Shown here one piece after another: positions 5,433 through 8,329 of a stretch of DNA of 8,329 nucleotides. The DNA comes from Vulcanimicrobiota bacterium (GTDB lineage Bacteria; Vulcanimicrobiota; Vulcanimicrobiia; Vulcanimicrobiales; Vulcanimicrobiaceae): the NCBI GenBank assembly GCA_003133185.1, contig PKWF01000065.1, positions 3,736 through 12,064 of the forward strand. The letters run 5' to 3'. Every line of letters starts with the position of its first letter. Within the stretch, counting starts at the first letter, position 1. The translations under genes were made by a program, and so were the position numbers. The notes beneath the pieces were generated by a model that saw only the letters and a list, made by a program, of their open reading frames with translations, searched no databases and was not told where the DNA came from.

Positions 5433-6514
5433 ACGATCGAAATCGTCTCCTTGGGCTTGGGACGTGCGGCGATCGCGGAAAGCAGGCTCTCGGCCAAGAC
5501 GTCGCAGATCGGATCGTCCAGCTCTTCGATGCGGCCTTCATCGGCAAGAAGCAGTTTGACCGGATCGATCGGAATGCGCGCGAAGACCGGGGCTTGGGCC
5601 AGATCGGCGACCTGCTGAGCGTAGGACGGTCCGAAGATCTCGTACTGCTTTCCCGTATCGGGAGCGACGAAGTACGACATGTTTTCGATGACGCCGAGAA
5701 CCGGTTTTTTCAATTCATGAATTAAGTTGGCCGCCTTGCGCACGATCATCGTCGCCAGAGCTTGCGGCATCGTGACGAGCACGACTCCGTCGATGTTCAG
5801 CGATTGCAAAACGGTCAGCGGTGCGTCGGACGTCCCCGGCGGAAGATCGACGAGCAAAAAGTCCAGCTCGCTCCAGAGCACCTGCTCGTAGAATTGACGG
5901 ATGACGCTCGCGACGATCGGCCCGCGCCAGATCATCGCCTTGTCTTCCTGGTCGGTAAAGAGGTTCGCGCTGACGACTTCGATCGCGCTGCGCGTAACCG
6001 CCGGATGCATCAGCGGCTGCGGTTGGCCCTGCGGCGTCGTTTTGACCGGGTCGGCCTCGATCCGCAGCGGCCGGCGCAGACCGAAAAGTCTCGGGATCGA
6101 GGGCCCGGTGATATCGGCGTCGATAATGCCGACGCGATAGTTCTTGCGGCGCAGCCCGACGGCGAGCAACGCGGTGACCAGCGACTTGCCGACGCCGCCT
6201 TTGCCCGACATGATCGGAATCGTGTGCGCGAACTTGGTCCGGCCGCTAAAGGCACCCGGTGCTCGTGCGGCCGGCCGGCGCAATTCCTCGGCAATATTGG
6301 GTACGCTTCCCGACCGACGAGCCTCTTTCAGTGCATCGACGATCGGCTCGACGCGCAGCCCGTGCGCCCGGGCGCCTTGTTCGACATTCTCGTACTTGCT
6401 CACGCCGCATCCGCTGCAGCCCAGCCCAAATGCCGTCAAGACGTCGGCGGCAATCGGCAGCTGCGCGACCAGTTCCTTTATATTGGTTTGCGGGGCGATC
6501 TCGATTTCGGGCAT
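5429..6514 (-). CDS. mrp: Mrp/ApbC-family P-loop ATPase with an N-terminal DUF1858-like CxxC domain
   Basis: Cytosolic ATPase of the Mrp/NBP35/ApbC family, which normally carries and delivers iron-sulfur clusters. Residues 1 to about 67 do not look like the usual MIP18/DUF59 domain. They match the small DUF1858 (redox disulfide) type: an IKELVAQLP...ADVLTAFGLGCSGCGVSKYENVEQGARAHGL pattern with C33 and C36. After a linker, the ATPase domain has the deviant Walker A SGKGGVGKS (103-111), IIDADITGPSIPRLFG (130-145), DLPPGTSDAPL (223-233) and VIENMSYF (275-282). At the place where the family has CPxCG, the cluster-binding pair, this protein has APDTG (A284, T287). The only other cysteine is C337, so the canonical cluster site is absent. 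A GAGGA four bases before the ATG (6519-6523) supports the start. It diverges from the HemL-like gene across 35 bases. The stop codon is supplied by the repeat element. The family is certain; the role as a cluster carrier is not. Confidence 0.88.
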   Translation of the reverse strand: MPEIEIAPQTNIKELVAQLPIAADVLTAFGLGCSGCGVSKYENVEQGARAHGLRVEPIVDALKEARRSGSVPNIAEELRRPAARAPGAFSGRTKFAHTIPIMSGKGGVGKSLVTALLAVGLRRKNYRVGIIDADITGPSIPRLFGLRRPLRIEADPVKTTPQGQPQPLMHPAVTRSAIEVVSANLFTDQEDKAMIWRGPIVASVIRQFYEQVLWSELDFLLVDLPPGTSDAPLTVLQSLNIDGVVLVTMPQALATMIVRKAANLIHELKKPVLGVIENMSYFVAPDTGKQYEIFGPSYAQQVADLAQAPVFARIPIDPVKLLLADEGRIEELDDPICDVLAESLLSAIAARPKPKETISIV

Positions 6515-6549
6515 GGCTTCCTCGTTGAACCTTCGAACCGCGCCAGAGT

Positions 6550-7833
6550 ATGCAACGGTCGATCGAGCGCGCGCTCGAGGTGCTCGCCGGGGGTTGCGAT
6601 TCGCCGGTACGCTCGGGTTGGAGCGCCGGCTTGCCGATGTTCGTGCAAGCGTCGGCCGCCGGCGCTTATGCGTACGATGAATCGGGACGCCGGCACATCG
6701 ACTACATCATGGCGTATGGGCCGCTGCTCTTCGGCCACACGCATCCCGAATTGGTCACCGGACTCGACTCGCTGGCCGAGCACGGCCTCGTCTGGGGAAC
6801 GACGCATAGCGAGGAGATTCGCCTCGCCGAACGCATTCGAGCGTATCTGCCGTCGATGCAGCGCATGCGCTTCGTCACCACGGGAACCGAAGCGATGATG
6901 AGCGCGGTGCGCGTGGCACGCGCCTTTACGGGACGCTCGCGCATTCTCAAGTTTGCCGGCAACTATCACGGCCATTTCGATGTCGCGCTCATCGATGCCG
7001 GCGCCTCGGCCAGCGCCGGCGGAATTCCCCAAGGCGTGCGAGCCGACGTGCTCGTCGCGCGATACAACGATCTCGCCTCCGTTGACGAGCTCCTCGGAGA
7101 AGATGAAACCCGCCTCGCCGCGATAATCGTCGAGCCCATCGGGGCCAACATGGGTCTGGTGCAGCCGGCCGATGGATTCTTGGAAGGTTTATTGGAACGC
7201 GCTCGGCACGCCGGCGCGCTCTTGATCTTCGACGAAGTCATCACGTGGCTCCGTTTCGGGCTGCGCGGCGCGCAAGGCCGCACGCCCGTCGTTCCAGATT
7301 TGACGGCGTTGGGAAAGATCATGGGAGGCGGTCTCCCGATTGCCGCCTTTGGCGGACGGCGCGACGTGATGGCGGTGCTGGCACCGGATGGCGAAACCTT
7401 CAGCGGCGGTACGCACGGCGGCAATCCGTTCTGCGTCGGAATGGCGCATCGCGTTCTCGACCTGCTCGAAGCGCATCCGGAATGCTATTCTTATATGGAT
7501 GGGCTCGCGCGGCGTCTCGCCGCCGGCCTTCGAGAGATCTTTACCGAGCGCGGGCTGCCCTATACAGTCGTCCAGCAGGAGTCGGTCGTCGATTTCAAGT
7601 TTCGCGCAGGACGGGCGGTGCAAAACTACGACGACGCTTGCAGCGCCGATCGCGCGGCGTTCGCGTGCTATTGTGCGGCGATGCTCGAAGGGGGCGTGTT
7701 GCTCGCGCCCTCGCAGAACGAGGTGATGTTTGTCTCCACCGCTCACACCGCGCGGGACGTGGACGAAACACTCGCGGCTGCGGAGGTTGCGCTAGGCGCG
7801 GCCGCGACGCGGAGCGATCTTCCTGCGCAATAA
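6550..7833 (+). CDS. hemL: Glutamate-1-semialdehyde 2,1-aminomutase (HemL) or close HemL-like class III PLP enzyme
   Basis: Fold-type I, class III PLP enzyme of 427 residues, the size of HemL. HemL moves the amino group of glutamate-1-semialdehyde to give 5-aminolevulinate, the first committed haem and corrin precursor in the C5 pathway. Supporting motifs: GCDSPVRS near 15-22 (family GGVNSPVR), TGTEAMMSAVR (111-121), YHGH (139-142), IVEPIGANMG, LIFDEV (D228), the PLP lysine in LGKIMGGGLPIAAFGGRRDVM (K256), GGTHGGNPF (T288), and the C-terminal LAPSQNEVMFVSTAHT (E391). Differences from textbook HemL: the active-site lid is shorter and altered (DAGASASAGGIPQG at 149-162), TGFR is replaced by TWLR, and GTLSGNP by GTHGGNP. 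A related aminotransferase or aminomutase therefore remains possible, and no other haem gene is nearby to settle it. The ATG at 6550 fits the expected N-terminus, but its ribosome binding site is weak. Its last 42 bases overlap the facing membrane-protein gene. Confidence 0.78.
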   Translation: MQRSIERALEVLAGGCDSPVRSGWSAGLPMFVQASAAGAYAYDESGRRHIDYIMAYGPLLFGHTHPELVTGLDSLAEHGLVWGTTHSEEIRLAERIRAYLPSMQRMRFVTTGTEAMMSAVRVARAFTGRSRILKFAGNYHGHFDVALIDAGASASAGGIPQGVRADVLVARYNDLASVDELLGEDETRLAAIIVEPIGANMGLVQPADGFLEGLLERARHAGALLIFDEVITWLRFGLRGAQGRTPVVPDLTALGKIMGGGLPIAAFGGRRDVMAVLAPDGETFSGGTHGGNPFCVGMAHRVLDLLEAHPECYSYMDGLARRLAAGLREIFTERGLPYTVVQQESVVDFKFRAGRAVQNYDDACSADRAAFACYCAAMLEGGVLLAPSQNEVMFVSTAHTARDVDETLAAAEVALGAAATRSDLPAQ

Positions 7834-8289
7834 ATTCGTCGCCACTAAAGCAACCGGAACTCCGAAGAAGACGACGTGTCCGATGAGGATGTAGAGAAAG
7901 AGCCAGAACGACGGAAATGGACGTACGACGGCGTACCCGAGGTGAATTATGCCGCGCATGACCGTCATCGCTACGATGCCAAGAATTATTCCCGCGGTGA
8001 GCGCGTGGTCCATAAGCCAGCGAATGCGTAGAGCGGCGAGGACAAAGAGCGCTCCCCACGCGATGCTGACGCAAAAGTGAAGCAGCGTGCCGGTCGCAGC
8101 CGTCGCCCAGCCGCCGCGGTAGGCAGCCATTCCGAGTAGATTCGACGCGTCCCACTGCATGACGAGCAGCGGCGTCACGCGTTTCACTACGAGCGGCTCG
8201 GTTATGACCAGGTAGAGATCGAGCAAGATCGCTCCGAAAAGGCCCGCGAGCACGGCCGTAAGCGCGTCTCGAGCGGTCCTGACATTCAT
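7792..8289 (-). CDS. Small four-helix membrane protein of unknown function
   Basis: Not recognised as a named family. With the ATG at 8287-8289 it is 165 residues with four hydrophobic segments, near 9-30, 62-86, 94-117 and 126-150, ending in a strongly basic tail (LLRRKIAPRRGRA), so it is probably an inner-membrane protein with a cytosolic C-terminus. Histidines and charged residues inside or next to helices (LHFCVSIAWG, RGIIHLGY, LIGHVVFFG) are noticeable but do not form a known motif. An in-frame GTG at 8320-8322 would add eleven residues read from the tandem repeat (SAVGRERSRT), which looks spurious; neither start has a clear ribosome binding site. It converges on the HemL-like gene with a 42-base overlap, ending inside the poorly conserved C-terminal tail of that gene. 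Codon use and helix pattern look like a real gene. The function is unknown and nothing in the neighbourhood points to one. Confidence 0.7.
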   Translation of the reverse strand: MNVRTARDALTAVLAGLFGAILLDLYLVITEPLVVKRVTPLLVMQWDASNLLGMAAYRGGWATAATGTLLHFCVSIAWGALFVLAALRIRWLMDHALTAGIILGIVAMTVMRGIIHLGYAVVRPFPSFWLFLYILIGHVVFFGVPVALVATNLLRRKIAPRRGRA

Positions 8290-8294
8290 CGTTC

Positions 8295-8329
8295 GACTGC
8301 GCTCACGACCAACTGCGCTCACGACCGAC
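8295..8329. repeat. 16-bp tandem repeat upstream of the last gene, running off the window
   Basis: The unit (G/A)ACTGCGCTCACGACC occurs at 8295-8310 and 8311-8326, differing only in its first base. A third copy begins with GAC at 8327, and the edge cuts it off. It starts five bases upstream of the preferred ATG of the four-helix membrane protein, so it lies in that gene's leader or promoter. The TTCGACTGCGCTCA start resembles a motif common in dispersed intergenic repeats of several bacterial phyla; that comparison is from memory and was not checked. The total copy number is unknown. Confidence 0.7.

Noticed and set aside
6563..6578. Perfect 16-base palindrome TCGAGCGCGCGCTCGA just after the hemL start, possible operator between divergent genes
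   Set aside because: It encodes IERALE-type residues expected at this N-terminus, and short GC palindromes are common in this base composition; no second copy was seen.
5762..6898. Long plus-strand open frame (378 codons) opposite mrp and into hemL
   Set aside because: Arginine-rich shadow of the Mrp gene that then crosses into hemL in another frame; no motifs.

Overview
The window is GC-rich bacterial chromosome carrying housekeeping metabolism, densely packed, with genes on both strands. A diaminopimelate-type lysine enzyme (LysA), a de novo folate fusion (FolK-FolE2), a C5-type haem enzyme (HemL-like), an Mrp/ApbC Fe-S ATPase and MsrA are all bacterial in character. No phage, plasmid, CRISPR or RNA gene was seen. 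The fused folate gene, the unusual Mrp and the weak or absent Shine-Dalgarno sequences would fit an uncultured, deep-branching GC-rich phylum (for example Eremiobacterota/WPS-2-like). That placement is a guess from overall character, not something the sequence proves.

Layout, left to right. The first 50 bases are the 5' end of a minus-strand msrA that runs off the left edge. A long inverted-repeat element (93-275) separates it from a minus-strand pair, manA then lysA. lysA has no standard start codon in a sensible place and appears to start at CTG in a CTGA overlap with the manA stop. manA is divergent from a plus-strand gene that fuses HPPK (FolK) to GTP cyclohydrolase IB (FolE2). That gene ends tail-to-tail, with a 9-base overlap, against a membrane M48/Ste24-type zinc protease (minus). 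A second inverted-repeat element (5261-5432) separates the protease from the upstream mrp gene (minus). mrp diverges across 35 bases from a HemL-like PLP enzyme (plus). The 3' end of that gene overlaps by 42 bases a small four-helix membrane protein (minus) of unknown function. A 16-base-period tandem repeat lies just upstream of the last gene and runs off the right edge.

The genes do not form one pathway. The only likely operon is manA-lysA. FolK-FolE2 joins the first and a late step of folate synthesis in one polypeptide. Its HPPK half has lost the conserved loop that carries the active-site histidine, so whether it is active is open. The Mrp-like protein has exchanged the usual N-terminal domain for a CxxC redox-type domain and has lost the CxxC pair that normally binds the Fe-S cluster in the ATPase domain.

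The most unusual non-coding content is the pair of palindromic elements. They share related ends (consensus CTAGGAGCC, then a degenerate stretch containing GGG-TTA/CTA-GG) but have unrelated interiors. Each sits exactly at the 3' end of a gene and supplies that gene's stop codon: mrp directly, lysA after a seven-residue tail encoded by the element. They look like two members of a dispersed, MITE-like family.
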